Assembly (NCBI GenBank): GCA_041608535.1
Contig: JBFISM010000027.1
Coordinates: 1-31,207, forward strand
Reading direction: 5' to 3'
Origin: JBFISM01 sp041608535
Lineage (GTDB): Bacteria > Actinomycetota > Acidimicrobiia > Spongiisociales > UBA5794
DNA length: 31,207 bases
A model generated the notes under the pieces. The model saw nothing but the letters and a program-made list of their open reading frames with translations. It searched no databases and was not told the origin of the DNA. The translations under genes were made by a program, and so were the position numbers. Below are positions 16,688 to 24,434 of the stretch, in pieces (positions within the stretch are counted from its first letter, which is position 1; every line of letters begins with the position of its first letter).

Positions 16688-17545
16688 ATGGTGCGTCCGA
16701 TGACGCACAGCTCCGAGTACATCTCCGACGTCTCCTCCGACCAGTTCGCCACTGCGGTGATCCAGCGCAGCCACGAACACCCGATCGTCGTTGACTTCTG
16801 GGCGGAGTGGTGTGGCCCCTGCAAGACCCTCGGTCCGCTGCTGGAGCGGCTCACGGTGGAGCACGATGGAGATTTCGAGCTGGTCAAGATCGACGTCGAT
16901 GCGAACCCGGCGCTCTCCCAGCAATTCGGCATCCAGGGAATCCCCACGGTGATCGGCTTTCGGGACGGTGTGCCGGCCGCACGGTTCACCGGAGCGCTCC
17001 CCGAGCCCCAGGTGCGCGAGTTCCTGGCTGCGCTGCTGCCCACGGAGCTGGATCGCATGGTGGACTCGGCGCGCGACGCAGCGCTGACGGGCAATCTCAC
17101 CGAAGCCGAGCACATCTTCCGTCAGGTGCTCGAGCAGCAGTCCGATCACCCCGACGCCGGCACCGGTCTTGCATCGTTGCTGCTCGCCCGCCAGGAGACC
17201 GAGGAGGCATTGATCGTGCTCGGCAAGCTGACCCCCAGCCCCGAGGTGGAACGGCTCCAAGCGGCGGCCCGGCTCGGCCAGTCGCGTGGTGACGATCTCG
17301 GGGAGCTGGAGCGAAAGCTCGAAGCTGCCCCCGACGATGCCGAGGTGCGTCTCGAGTTCGCCAAGGCGCTGGCGGCGCGCAACGAGTTCGAACCGGCGCT
17401 CGACCACATGCTTTCGGTGGTTCGCGGCGGCGGCCCTCATCGCGAGGCAGCCAAGACGGCGATGCTCGATGTCTTCGGGATACTCGGCACCGAGCATCCG
17501 CTGACGATCACCTACCGCAAACAGCTCACGTCCGCGCTGTTCTGA
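16688..17545 (+). CDS. Thioredoxin-TPR protein (CnoX/YbbN-like)
   Basis: 285 residues. The N-terminal thioredoxin fold (about 15-118) has VDFWAEWCGPCKTLGP with CGPC at 42-45 and the cis-proline in GIPTVIGF. Residues about 120-285 are helical tetratricopeptide-like repeats. This is the layout of E. coli CnoX/YbbN, a redox-linked holdase that hands substrates to chaperones. E. coli YbbN lacks the full CxxC, whereas this protein keeps it and could be an active oxidoreductase. It is the only plus-strand gene inside the dap-rnj block, starts 33 bp from dapA (divergent) and overlaps the small minus-strand ORF by 20 bp at its end. The second ATG at 16700 (MTHSSEY) is an alternative start; no clear ribosome-binding site decides. 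Confidence 0.9.
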   Translation: MVRPMTHSSEYISDVSSDQFATAVIQRSHEHPIVVDFWAEWCGPCKTLGPLLERLTVEHDGDFELVKIDVDANPALSQQFGIQGIPTVIGFRDGVPAARFTGALPEPQVREFLAALLPTELDRMVDSARDAALTGNLTEAEHIFRQVLEQQSDHPDAGTGLASLLLARQETEEALIVLGKLTPSPEVERLQAAARLGQSRGDDLGELERKLEAAPDDAEVRLEFAKALAARNEFEPALDHMLSVVRGGGPHREAAKTAMLDVFGILGTEHPLTITYRKQLTSALF

Positions 17546-17771
17546 TCCAGCCGGCGTACTCGGGGTTCTGCTCGACGACATTCGCTTCGCCGGTGTGGTG
17601 GAGCCGGGAACAGTTGTCGCTGCCCAGGAGCCGCGGCGGCTGGGACAGCTCGCAGGAGAGACTGGTGCTCGCCTGCTCGATGGAGATCGATCCCCGCCGA
17701 GATCCATCGAGCTGGAACCAACCTTGATCGAGCGAGGATCGGGGGAGCTCCGGCCCTGACGGCTCGTTCAA
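17526..17771 (-). CDS. Small hypothetical protein downstream of dapB
   Basis: 81 residues from a TTG start whose last two bases overlap the dapB stop (TTGA), suggesting coupled translation. I do not recognise a family. The protein is polar, has two Cys, and contains LDQGWFQLDGSRRGS and NPEYAGWI. Third codon positions are mostly G or C, like real genes here. It has no signal peptide or membrane segment. Its 3' end overlaps the convergent thioredoxin gene by 20 bp. A longer ORF in another frame across the same bases has no better claim. It sits where thyX lies in some actinobacteria but does not resemble it. Confidence 0.4.
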   Translation of the reverse strand: MNEPSGPELPRSSLDQGWFQLDGSRRGSISIEQASTSLSCELSQPPRLLGSDNCSRLHHTGEANVVEQNPEYAGWIRTART

Positions 17772-18529
17772 TCGATGCCGAGAATCCCGTCGAGCCCGAC
17801 TGTGACCGGTTCCACGAGACCGGCCACTCCTCGGATCGCCGCCACCACGCCGGGCATGAACGAAGCTCGATCAATCGAATCGTGTCGGATGGTCAGTGTC
17901 TCCCCCGCTCCGCCGAAGACGACCTCTTGGTGGGCGACCAAGCCGGGAAGCCGCACCGAGTGCACCGGGACACCGTCGGCCGTGGCCCCGCGCGCACCCG
18001 CGAGCAACTCGGTACCCACCGGTCCGGGCGTCGTTGTGCGAGACGCTGCGATCCGTGCGGCGGTGGCCAGCGCCGTGCCTGATGGCGCATCCGCTTTGCC
18101 GTCGTGGTGGAGCTCGATGATCTCGGCGCGCGCGTAGAGCGGGGCGACGAGCTCGGCCATTCGCATCATCGCCACTGCGCCGATCGAGAAGTTGGGGACG
18201 ATGAGACACCGGCCGCGCCCCGTCCAGAACGACTCGACACTGGCGATGCGTGCGGCGTCGAAACCGGAGGTACCGACGACCGCATGCAGATCGAGCTCGT
18301 TCCACACCCGGAGGTTCCCGAGCACGGCATCGGGATGGGTGAAGTCGACCACGACGTCACAATCCGCCGCAGCAGCAGGATCCGGCGACACCGCGACGTC
18401 ACCGACAGCCCCGCCGTCGGGGGCGACGTCGATGGCGGCACCGAGCCGGAGATCATCGGCTGAGGCAACGGTGGAGCACACCAGCGATCCCATACGCCCC
18501 AGGGCGCCGGAGACCGCAATGGTGATCAC
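17768..18529 (-). CDS. dapB: 4-hydroxy-tetrahydrodipicolinate reductase
   Basis: 253 residues. It reduces the DapA product with NAD(P)H in the diaminopimelate/lysine pathway. The N-terminal nucleotide-binding motif is VSGALGRMG (6-14), followed by VDFTHPDAVLGN and VVGTSGF. The DapB signature ELHHDGKADAPSGTA (139-153) contains the catalytic His141/His142 and Lys145. The start is GTG at 18529, overlapping the stop of the upstream M16 peptidase (GTGA), so the two are translationally coupled. An ATG further in would lose the Rossmann start. Confidence 0.97.
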   Translation of the reverse strand: MITIAVSGALGRMGSLVCSTVASADDLRLGAAIDVAPDGGAVGDVAVSPDPAAAADCDVVVDFTHPDAVLGNLRVWNELDLHAVVGTSGFDAARIASVESFWTGRGRCLIVPNFSIGAVAMMRMAELVAPLYARAEIIELHHDGKADAPSGTALATAARIAASRTTTPGPVGTELLAGARGATADGVPVHSVRLPGLVAHQEVVFGGAGETLTIRHDSIDRASFMPGVVAAIRGVAGLVEPVTVGLDGILGID

Positions 18530-19776
18530 GCGACGTACGGCAGCAGATCGTCCTCGTCGAACGGACCGACCACACCGAGCACATAGGGCCCGGAATAGGT
18601 CTCCGCCACCACCTCGAGGACATCCGCCTCGGTGACGGCCTCGATCTTGGCCACGACCTCGTCGACCGAGAGATGCTCGACCCCCGTCAGCTCGGTCCGA
18701 CCCAACCTGATCATCCGGCTGTTCGAATCCTCGAGCGACAGAGCAAGCGCTCCCTGGACGTGGCCCTTGGCCCGCTCCAGCTCTGCCTCGGTGAGACCGA
18801 GGTCGATCATCTTCTCCAGCTCGGCACGGATCAGCTTCAGCACCTCGGGCGCCTGGCTCGGCGTGGTGCCGACGTAGACCGCGGCCGCCCCGGTCTCCAA
18901 GAACGGCATCCGGAAGGAATGGACGGCATACGCCAGACCTCGCTGCTCCCGGATCTCGCGGAAGAGCCGGGACGACATGCCGCCGCCCAGAATATGATCG
19001 GCTACGAGAAACGCATGACGCCGCTCGTCGGCGCGTGCCAGCGCCGTGGTTCCGAAGACGAGATGGGCCTGTTCGGTGTCACGCCGGCGGACGTTGACTT
19101 TCGACGTTGCCTCGACGGAGATGGGATCCCGGGTCAACGCGGGACCCTCCCAGTCGCCGAACTCGTCCTCGATGATGCCGACGACATCGTCGTGGTCGAC
19201 ACGTCCCGCCACCGCAACCACGGTGGTGCGCGGTGTGTAGCGACGACCCCAGTAGCCCGAAATGGTGTCTCTCGTCATGGCCAGGATCGATTCGCGCGTG
19301 CCGAGGATGGGGGGCGCCAGCGGGTGACCTTCCCACAGCGCTCGCACGAACAGCTCGTGCGCCACATCGCTCGGATCGTCCTCGTTCATGTTGATCTCCT
19401 CGAGAACGACATGACGTTCCGAGTCGATCTCAGGCTGCCGGAATGCCGGCCGCTGCACCATCTCGGCCAGGATGTCGGCGGCGAGCGGGAGGTCGGCGTC
19501 GCGTAGCCGCGCCCAATACGCGGTGTATTCCTTCGACGTGAAGGCGTTGTGCCGAGCGCCGACTGCGTCGAACGCCTCGCTGATGTACTGCGCCGACATG
19601 GCCTCCGAGCCCTTGAACAGCAGATGCTCCAGGAAGTGGCTGGTACCGGCTTCGGGGCCGACCTCGTCACGACTCCCCGCATCGACCCAGCACCCGATCG
19701 CCACCGAGCGCACCGAAGGCATGTCTTCGGTGATGATCCTGAGCCCGTTGGGCAGCGTCGTGAGTTGGTAGTCCAT
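18526..19776 (-). CDS. M16 family zinc peptidase (processing-peptidase-like)
   Basis: 416 residues. The inverted zinc motif HFLEH (47-51) with Glu127, 76 residues after His51, gives the complete HxxEH...E set. The N-terminus YQLTTLPNGLRIITE and the C-terminal SRLFREIREQRGLAYAVHS are typical of bacterial PepR/mitochondrial-processing-peptidase-like proteins. These are single-domain-pair, cytosolic enzymes that degrade or trim peptides. The gene is often next to pnp and dapB in actinobacteria. The open frame extends upstream, but the ATG at 19776 gives the family N-terminus. Its stop overlaps the dapB start. Confidence 0.94.
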   Translation of the reverse strand: MDYQLTTLPNGLRIITEDMPSVRSVAIGCWVDAGSRDEVGPEAGTSHFLEHLLFKGSEAMSAQYISEAFDAVGARHNAFTSKEYTAYWARLRDADLPLAADILAEMVQRPAFRQPEIDSERHVVLEEINMNEDDPSDVAHELFVRALWEGHPLAPPILGTRESILAMTRDTISGYWGRRYTPRTTVVAVAGRVDHDDVVGIIEDEFGDWEGPALTRDPISVEATSKVNVRRRDTEQAHLVFGTTALARADERRHAFLVADHILGGGMSSRLFREIREQRGLAYAVHSFRMPFLETGAAAVYVGTTPSQAPEVLKLIRAELEKMIDLGLTEAELERAKGHVQGALALSLEDSNSRMIRLGRTELTGVEHLSVDEVVAKIEAVTEADVLEVVAETYSGPYVLGVVGPFDEDDLLPYVA

Positions 19777-19851
19777 CGGCGGGATGATAGGGGGCGCTCG
19801 GCGCCAACCACCGCCTTCGTCGATTTGACCCATGTGAGACAATGCACGGTT

Positions 19852-22128
19852 ATGCGCCGTGGCCGAGACAGCGTACTCAACGAGATCCTCCCGCCGGAAG
19901 AGCGGGTGATCGAGGCTGTCGTGGCGCGCTATCAGCGGGTGGCGCCGGCTGTCACGAGGATCGCGAGATCGATCGCCGACAACCCAGGTCTGACGGTACG
20001 GCTCGGATCGACCGCCGCCGCAGGACCAGACGAGATCGTCATCGACCCCGGCGTCTTCCAGGCTGCGTACAGCCGCAGCGCTCCGGTGACACCGACCGAG
20101 GTGGCCCTCACGTCGGCACTCCACGAAGCAGTGCATCTCGTGGCGACCGATCTCGAAGAGCAACGGACGGTACCGGAGAGCTGGATCGCACACGGCGAGC
20201 AGCAAGAGCGGATCGAGCCACGAACCGTGACCGAGGCAATCGCCGAGGTGTTCGGTATCCCGCACGAGCCGGCGATCGAGGCCGACCCGACGTGGTCGCA
20301 CCTCGACGACGAGGCGTTCGACTTCGCGATCGACGACATCGCTGCCGGGTCTGCGCTCGACGAAGATGACGAGGAGCCAGGGGGCATACGTCCACAGATG
20401 CGGCTGCTCGATGCGCTCAACGAAGTTGGGGGTCCGGCGGCCGAAGCTCTCTTCCTGTCGCTCGAGGACGCCCGGCAAGAGCGCCGCCATTTCGAAGGCT
20501 TCAGCGGAGCCCAGTCGGTCCTGCACGATCTCTACACCGCGGCTCTTCCGGACGCATTGCGTGATGCCCGGCCGCTGGGGCAGTTCGCCACGGTGTGCTT
20601 CATGATCGTCGGTGGGTACCTCTCCCGGGGAGCGGCGCAGAAGAAGGTCGCCCCCCACGTGGCGGCGGCAGTGGATGACGCCATGGCATTTCTCGTCACC
20701 ACTGCGGACACGGAGGACCCATGGGACGTCGGCACCACGGCGCTCCAGCTGCTCGAGGTAGCGCGGCTCCATGGAATCGTGAGCGACGCCGGCGACAATC
20801 CGACGAAAACTACGCGGGATCTCGCCGACGACGCCGATCGCAACGCCATCACCGAGAGCGTCGATGCAGTCCGTATCGTCTCGCCACCGCTGCGCGACGT
20901 GGCGAGCTATGAGGACACGAGGGCCGCTTCCCAGGCGGTGAGCGCCGAGTCGGGGAAGAAGGGCGAGGCGGATCAGGCCGGCGACCCGGCCACGGACCAG
21001 GTGGTGAAGGTCTCCGAAGCCCCCACGGTCTACCTGCCCACAGGACAGGGGGGCAAGCTCGTGGTCGGGGGTTTCCCCCATCGCTTCACCCGGTTCGCCA
21101 CCGACGGGCGGCTCCTGCTCGACGAAGCCGCCGCGCGCTGGGAGGTGGCACAGCGCCGCGTCTCCGGCGAGTTGTACCCGCTGTTTCTCGCCAACCAGCG
21201 ACGGGGCTTGCGCACTGGCTACGACGCCGGTGATCTGTCGCCCTATGCGGCGCTTCTCCTCGGCGGTGGCGTGTACGACCGGATGTTCGAGCGGCGCGAT
21301 CAGGCGCTGCGGCGTTCCTATGCGGTGAGTCTGCTCGTCGATGGCAGCGCCAGCATGCTCCAGCCGCGACCCGGACCTGGGCACCGCAAGACCCCGTGGG
21401 CCATGGCCGCCGCCGCGCTCGGTGCCTGGACGCTGGCCAACCTCTGTGACGAGCTTCAGATCGAGTTCGAGGTCGCCCTGTTCAATCGATCATTCGCCGC
21501 CGACGTCGACGACTCGGAGCGATCGTTCTCGCAACGGCGCCACGCCGCCACGGGAGCGCTGCGTCGCAGCCAGGGCGGGGCCGCCGAGCGACTGACCCGA
21601 ACCGTGAACCACTATCTGGTGAAGCCGTTCGACCGGCAATGGCGGGGGGCCGAGGACGTCATGGCCGGCCTGTTCTGGGCGGCGGCCCGGCCTGCCGATG
21701 CCGTCCGCTCTGCCCAAGGCGACCCGGGTGCGATGCCGCCGGTATCGATGTTCGACAAAGCGGCGAACGTCGACGAGTTCAACGTCGCCTATGCCGCTAC
21801 CCGGCTTGCCGGCCGGCGAGCCAACACCCGCATCATGGTGGTGCTCGCCGACGGTATGACCCGAGGATCGGTCAAGGAGCTGGCCGCGGCGGTGGAAGCG
21901 GTGGAGGCCGCGGGTACGACCGTCTTGGGCATCGGGATCGGCGACAACACGGTGACTGCGGCGTACGAGCGCCACCAGGTGGTGGAGCGGCCCGATGCTC
22001 TGGCGAAGGCGATGGTCGATGGGGTGAGGTCGACGCTCTATCGCAGCCTCGCCGCCATGGGCGGTCACGGATGGTGGGGGCAGCCCACCAACGTGCTTCG
22101 CGAGGAAGCGGCGCGGCTCGCCGGCTGA
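19852..22128 (+). CDS. VWA-domain protein with N-terminal HExxH metallopeptidase-like region
   Basis: 758 residues. In the N-terminal part TSALHEAVHLVATDLEE contains HExxH (91-95), as in the putative metallopeptidase domain that precedes VWA domains in the DUF2201/CobT-like families. The middle is acidic and helical. The C-terminal ~300 residues are a von Willebrand factor A domain with MIDAS motif DGSASM (497-502), a later VVLADGMTRGS, and GIGIGDNTV. It is followed after 37 bp by a MoxR/CobS-like AAA+ protein. MoxR-VWA pairs usually act as chaperones for metal insertion or complex maturation; CobS-CobT in cobalt insertion is the best-known case. No cobalamin genes are nearby, so the target is unknown. 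The start ATG at 19852 is chosen because earlier in-frame codons overlap the divergent M16 gene. Confidence 0.82.
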   Translation: MRRGRDSVLNEILPPEERVIEAVVARYQRVAPAVTRIARSIADNPGLTVRLGSTAAAGPDEIVIDPGVFQAAYSRSAPVTPTEVALTSALHEAVHLVATDLEEQRTVPESWIAHGEQQERIEPRTVTEAIAEVFGIPHEPAIEADPTWSHLDDEAFDFAIDDIAAGSALDEDDEEPGGIRPQMRLLDALNEVGGPAAEALFLSLEDARQERRHFEGFSGAQSVLHDLYTAALPDALRDARPLGQFATVCFMIVGGYLSRGAAQKKVAPHVAAAVDDAMAFLVTTADTEDPWDVGTTALQLLEVARLHGIVSDAGDNPTKTTRDLADDADRNAITESVDAVRIVSPPLRDVASYEDTRAASQAVSAESGKKGEADQAGDPATDQVVKVSEAPTVYLPTGQGGKLVVGGFPHRFTRFATDGRLLLDEAAARWEVAQRRVSGELYPLFLANQRRGLRTGYDAGDLSPYAALLLGGGVYDRMFERRDQALRRSYAVSLLVDGSASMLQPRPGPGHRKTPWAMAAAALGAWTLANLCDELQIEFEVALFNRSFAADVDDSERSFSQRRHAATGALRRSQGGAAERLTRTVNHYLVKPFDRQWRGAEDVMAGLFWAAARPADAVRSAQGDPGAMPPVSMFDKAANVDEFNVAYAATRLAGRRANTRIMVVLADGMTRGSVKELAAAVEAVEAAGTTVLGIGIGDNTVTAAYERHQVVERPDALAKAMVDGVRSTLYRSLAAMGGHGWWGQPTNVLREEAARLAG

Positions 22129-22165
22129 GGAAGAGATCGAGACAAGAGAACATCGAGGAGCACAC

Positions 22166-23155
22166 ATGCCAGACAGAGTCACGTTCGAGGATCCGGCCGG
22201 GGTCGATGAACCCGTCGAATTGACGACGGTCGAAGTCCCCAAGGACGTGCCCGACTACGAGCAGCGAATCAGACACATCCCCGAACCGGACCCGTATTAC
22301 GTGGATCTCGGGATGCTGTACAAGCTGGCCAAACTCGAGTACGTGCGGCGTTCGTCGTTCGCCGACACCCCGCTACACACTGCTCTCCGCGGCCACATGG
22401 GGACGGGCAAGGACCACGACCTCGAGCAGTTTGCGGCGCTGCTGCGGCTCCCCCACTACCGAATTCCGCTCACCGGCGAGGTGCGTGACATAACGCTGAT
22501 CGGCTCGGTGAAACTGCACGGCGATGGCAAGGGCGGCACCGAGAGCCGCTGGGAGGATGGCGACATCACGAGAGCATTGCGGGGCCCGGCATTGCTCAAC
22601 CTCTCCGAGCTGAACGCCGCCGGCGCCGAGACGCTCTTCGCTTTGCACGGTCTCCTCGACAGGCACCGGGCCATCGAGCTGCCCACCGGAGAGACGGTGC
22701 GATTGCGCGACGACGTGCGCATCTACGGCACCCTGAACCCCACCGACCTGCGGGACTATGCGGGTACGCAAACGCTCAACAAGGCCTTTGCGGATCGCTG
22801 GATCATCTGGGAGAAGGACTTCCCCGGGGAAGACGAGCTGAAGGCGATGCTGGTGCGCCGCTATCCGACGATGAAGAGCGAGTTCGTCGATCTCATCGCC
22901 AAGCTCGCCGTCGAAGTCAACGCCTCGTTCACGTCGACCGACGCCAAGACCCGCGTCGAGACTCCCCTCAGTCTCCGTGCCGTCCTCGAGCGGCTCCCCG
23001 CCGGTCTGCAGATGGCCGACGGCAAAGCCGACCCACTGCGCTCGGCATGGGAGGAGTTCGTGCTCCCCCACATCGACGCGTTCGACCGCGACCACTACGA
23101 AACCGTCTGGGCCGCCGTCGCCCGCCGCGGCCCGAAAGGCCCTGCGTTCAAGTGA
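22166..23155 (+). CDS. MoxR/CobS-like AAA+ protein with altered Walker motifs
   Basis: 329 residues, GAGGAG ribosome-binding site. The fold matches MoxR/CobS ATPases: GHMGTGKDHD at the P-loop (76-85), EVRDITLIGSVKL, DGDITRALRGPALLNLSELN at Walker B (132-150), GTLNP as sensor 1, and NKAFADRW. Two key positions differ from the family. The Ser/Thr after the P-loop Lys is Asp83, and the Walker B Asp before Glu148 is Ser147. Both residues normally bind Mg2+, so ATP hydrolysis may be weak, absent or differently organised. Its partner is surely the VWA protein just upstream. The N-terminal ~60 residues are a family-specific lead-in with no known domain. Confidence 0.85.
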   Translation: MPDRVTFEDPAGVDEPVELTTVEVPKDVPDYEQRIRHIPEPDPYYVDLGMLYKLAKLEYVRRSSFADTPLHTALRGHMGTGKDHDLEQFAALLRLPHYRIPLTGEVRDITLIGSVKLHGDGKGGTESRWEDGDITRALRGPALLNLSELNAAGAETLFALHGLLDRHRAIELPTGETVRLRDDVRIYGTLNPTDLRDYAGTQTLNKAFADRWIIWEKDFPGEDELKAMLVRRYPTMKSEFVDLIAKLAVEVNASFTSTDAKTRVETPLSLRAVLERLPAGLQMADGKADPLRSAWEEFVLPHIDAFDRDHYETVWAAVARRGPKGPAFK

Positions 23156-23173
23156 GGCGAACCTAAGGCTGTC

Positions 23174-23192
23174 GCGCGCGCTCAGCGCGCGC
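23174..23192 (+). terminator. GC hairpin between the AAA+ gene and yajQ
   Basis: GCGCGCGCT and AGCGCGCGC form a perfect inverted repeat around a single C (real loop 3-5 nt). It lies 18 bp after the AAA+ stop and 33 bp before the yajQ start. There is no T-tract. It could end the VWA-AAA+ transcript or attenuate entry into yajQ. Confidence 0.45.
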
Positions 23193-23225
23193 TGTCGCCG
23201 AAAGTTTGGCCTACGCTCTCTCGCC

Positions 23226-23711
23226 ATGCCGAGCTTCGACGTTGTTTCTCAGGTAGATCGTCAGGAGGTGCGCAACGCCGTCGACCAGGCGATGCGCGAG
23301 ATCGTGAATCGGTTCGACTTCAAGGGAACCGACACCGCCGTCACGATCAACGACGGCGGGATCCAGATCGAGTCGAGTGCCGAGGGGAGGCTCGACGCCG
23401 CAATCGACGTCCTCAAAGGAAGACTGGTCAAGCGTGGGGTGTCGTTGAAGGTACTCCAAGGCGGCGACCCGAAACCCGCTGCCGGGGGTCGGGTCCGTGC
23501 GGAATACACGATCGTCGAGGGGATACCTCAGGATGCGGCGAAGGAGCTGGCCAAGAAAATCAAAGACGCCAAGCTCAAGGTCCAGGTTGCGGTGCAGGGC
23601 GACCAACTGCGGGTGTCCGGCAAAAAGCGCGACGACCTCCAAGAGGTCATCGCCACGCTGAAGGCTCTCGACTACCGGCTCCCGCTGCAGTACGTCAACT
23701 TCCGGGACTGA
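23226..23711 (+). CDS. yajQ: YajQ-family nucleotide-binding protein
   Basis: 161 residues, the full family length. The start MPSFDVVSQVDRQEVRNAVDQ and the end LQYVNFRD are diagnostic of YajQ. NRFDFKGT, KDAKLKVQVAVQGDQLRVSGKKRDDLQ and LKALDY(R)LPLQ are also characteristic. The family has two ferredoxin-like halves; members in Xanthomonas and Pseudomonas bind cyclic di-GMP and influence transcription, and others are reported to bind RNA or GTP. The ligand in actinobacteria is not established. A GNAT gene follows after 8 bp. Confidence 0.96.
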   Translation: MPSFDVVSQVDRQEVRNAVDQAMREIVNRFDFKGTDTAVTINDGGIQIESSAEGRLDAAIDVLKGRLVKRGVSLKVLQGGDPKPAAGGRVRAEYTIVEGIPQDAAKELAKKIKDAKLKVQVAVQGDQLRVSGKKRDDLQEVIATLKALDYRLPLQYVNFRD

Positions 23712-23719
23712 CGCCCGCA

Positions 23720-24145
23720 GTGAACTGCTCGGAGATCACCTATCGGTGGAGGGGCGACTTCAGCAACGCCGAGCTCGATACGATCCGCGCCGCTGCGTTC
23801 GATCACCGTGTGTTCTCCGATGAGGAGTGGGACTGGGTGTCGATCACGTCTCGCCACAGCTTGGGTTGGGTGACTGCTCGGGACGCGGGTGCGCTCGTCG
23901 GCTTCGTCAACGTGCCGTGGGATGGATTCGTGCATGCCTGGATTCAAGACACCGTGGTGGCGCCGACCGCCCAACGTCAGGGCATCGGTGTCGGCTTGCT
24001 TGCGGTCGCACGCGACGAAGCCAAAGCGGCAGGATGCGAGTGGCTCCACGTCGACTTCGACGACCACCTCACACCCTTCTACCTCGGCGCCGCAGGATTC
24101 ACCGAAACGAGGGCCGGGCTCATCGATCTCACGAAAGCCGAGTGA
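23720..24145 (+). CDS. GNAT-family N-acetyltransferase
   Basis: 141 residues from a GTG start, 8 bp after yajQ, probably co-transcribed. The acetyl-CoA-binding motif A is VVAPTAQRQGIGVGLLAVARDEA (about 79-101), with the Q/R-x-x-G-x-G/A pattern RQGIGVG. FYLGAAGFTETRAG near the C-terminus is the usual GNAT end strand and loop. The family transfers acetyl from acetyl-CoA to an amine; the substrate cannot be told. It is short, soluble and cytosolic. Confidence 0.88.
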   Translation: MNCSEITYRWRGDFSNAELDTIRAAAFDHRVFSDEEWDWVSITSRHSLGWVTARDAGALVGFVNVPWDGFVHAWIQDTVVAPTAQRQGIGVGLLAVARDEAKAAGCEWLHVDFDDHLTPFYLGAAGFTETRAGLIDLTKAE

Positions 24146-24434
24146 CGGCGGCACAGTCCGGAGTTGCCACTTGCTGCTCGTGCTCTGAGATCGTCGCCGT
24201 TCCCCCATGAGGTGAACACCCCACGGCGGCGACCGTCACAACTGATTGCCGCCGGGTACCTGCGGGCGCATAGTCCCCATCCAAGGAGCCCACGAGGAGT
24301 CGGCCGGACCGCAGAGACCGAGTGACAACCGAGCGACCCAGGACGCACGTGCGCTGTCGTCCGGCCAGCCATCAAGGGCACACCCTCCATGGTGGAGGCG
24401 GCGCCGGTCCGACGAAACCGGCAAGGAGGCTCAA
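24146..24434. other. 289-bp intergenic region before the haloperoxidase, with structured leader
   Basis: I see no gene here. Just before the haloperoxidase are two short perfect stems: CCTCCA-TGG-TGGAGG (24384-24398) and GCCGGT-N8-ACCGGC (24403-24422). The second ends 3 bp before the AGGAGG ribosome-binding site, so an RNA element controlling translation is possible. I cannot match it to a named riboswitch class. A loose 7-bp stem (GTCGCCG 24193-24199 with CGGCGAC 24227-24233) may end the yajQ-GNAT transcript. Confidence 0.4.

Noticed and set aside
16655..17707. Upstream extension of dapA to 17707
   Set aside because: The extra 351 codons run antisense through the thioredoxin-TPR gene and have no DapA-like sequence; the ATG at 16654 gives the family N-terminus.
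19825..19853. TTGACC before the VWA gene as a -35 box
   Set aside because: The matching -10 would fall on the start codon with a 19-bp spacer; not convincing.
19777..21384. Upstream extension of the M16 peptidase
   Set aside because: It is antisense to the VWA gene and lacks homology; the M16 fold starts at 19776.
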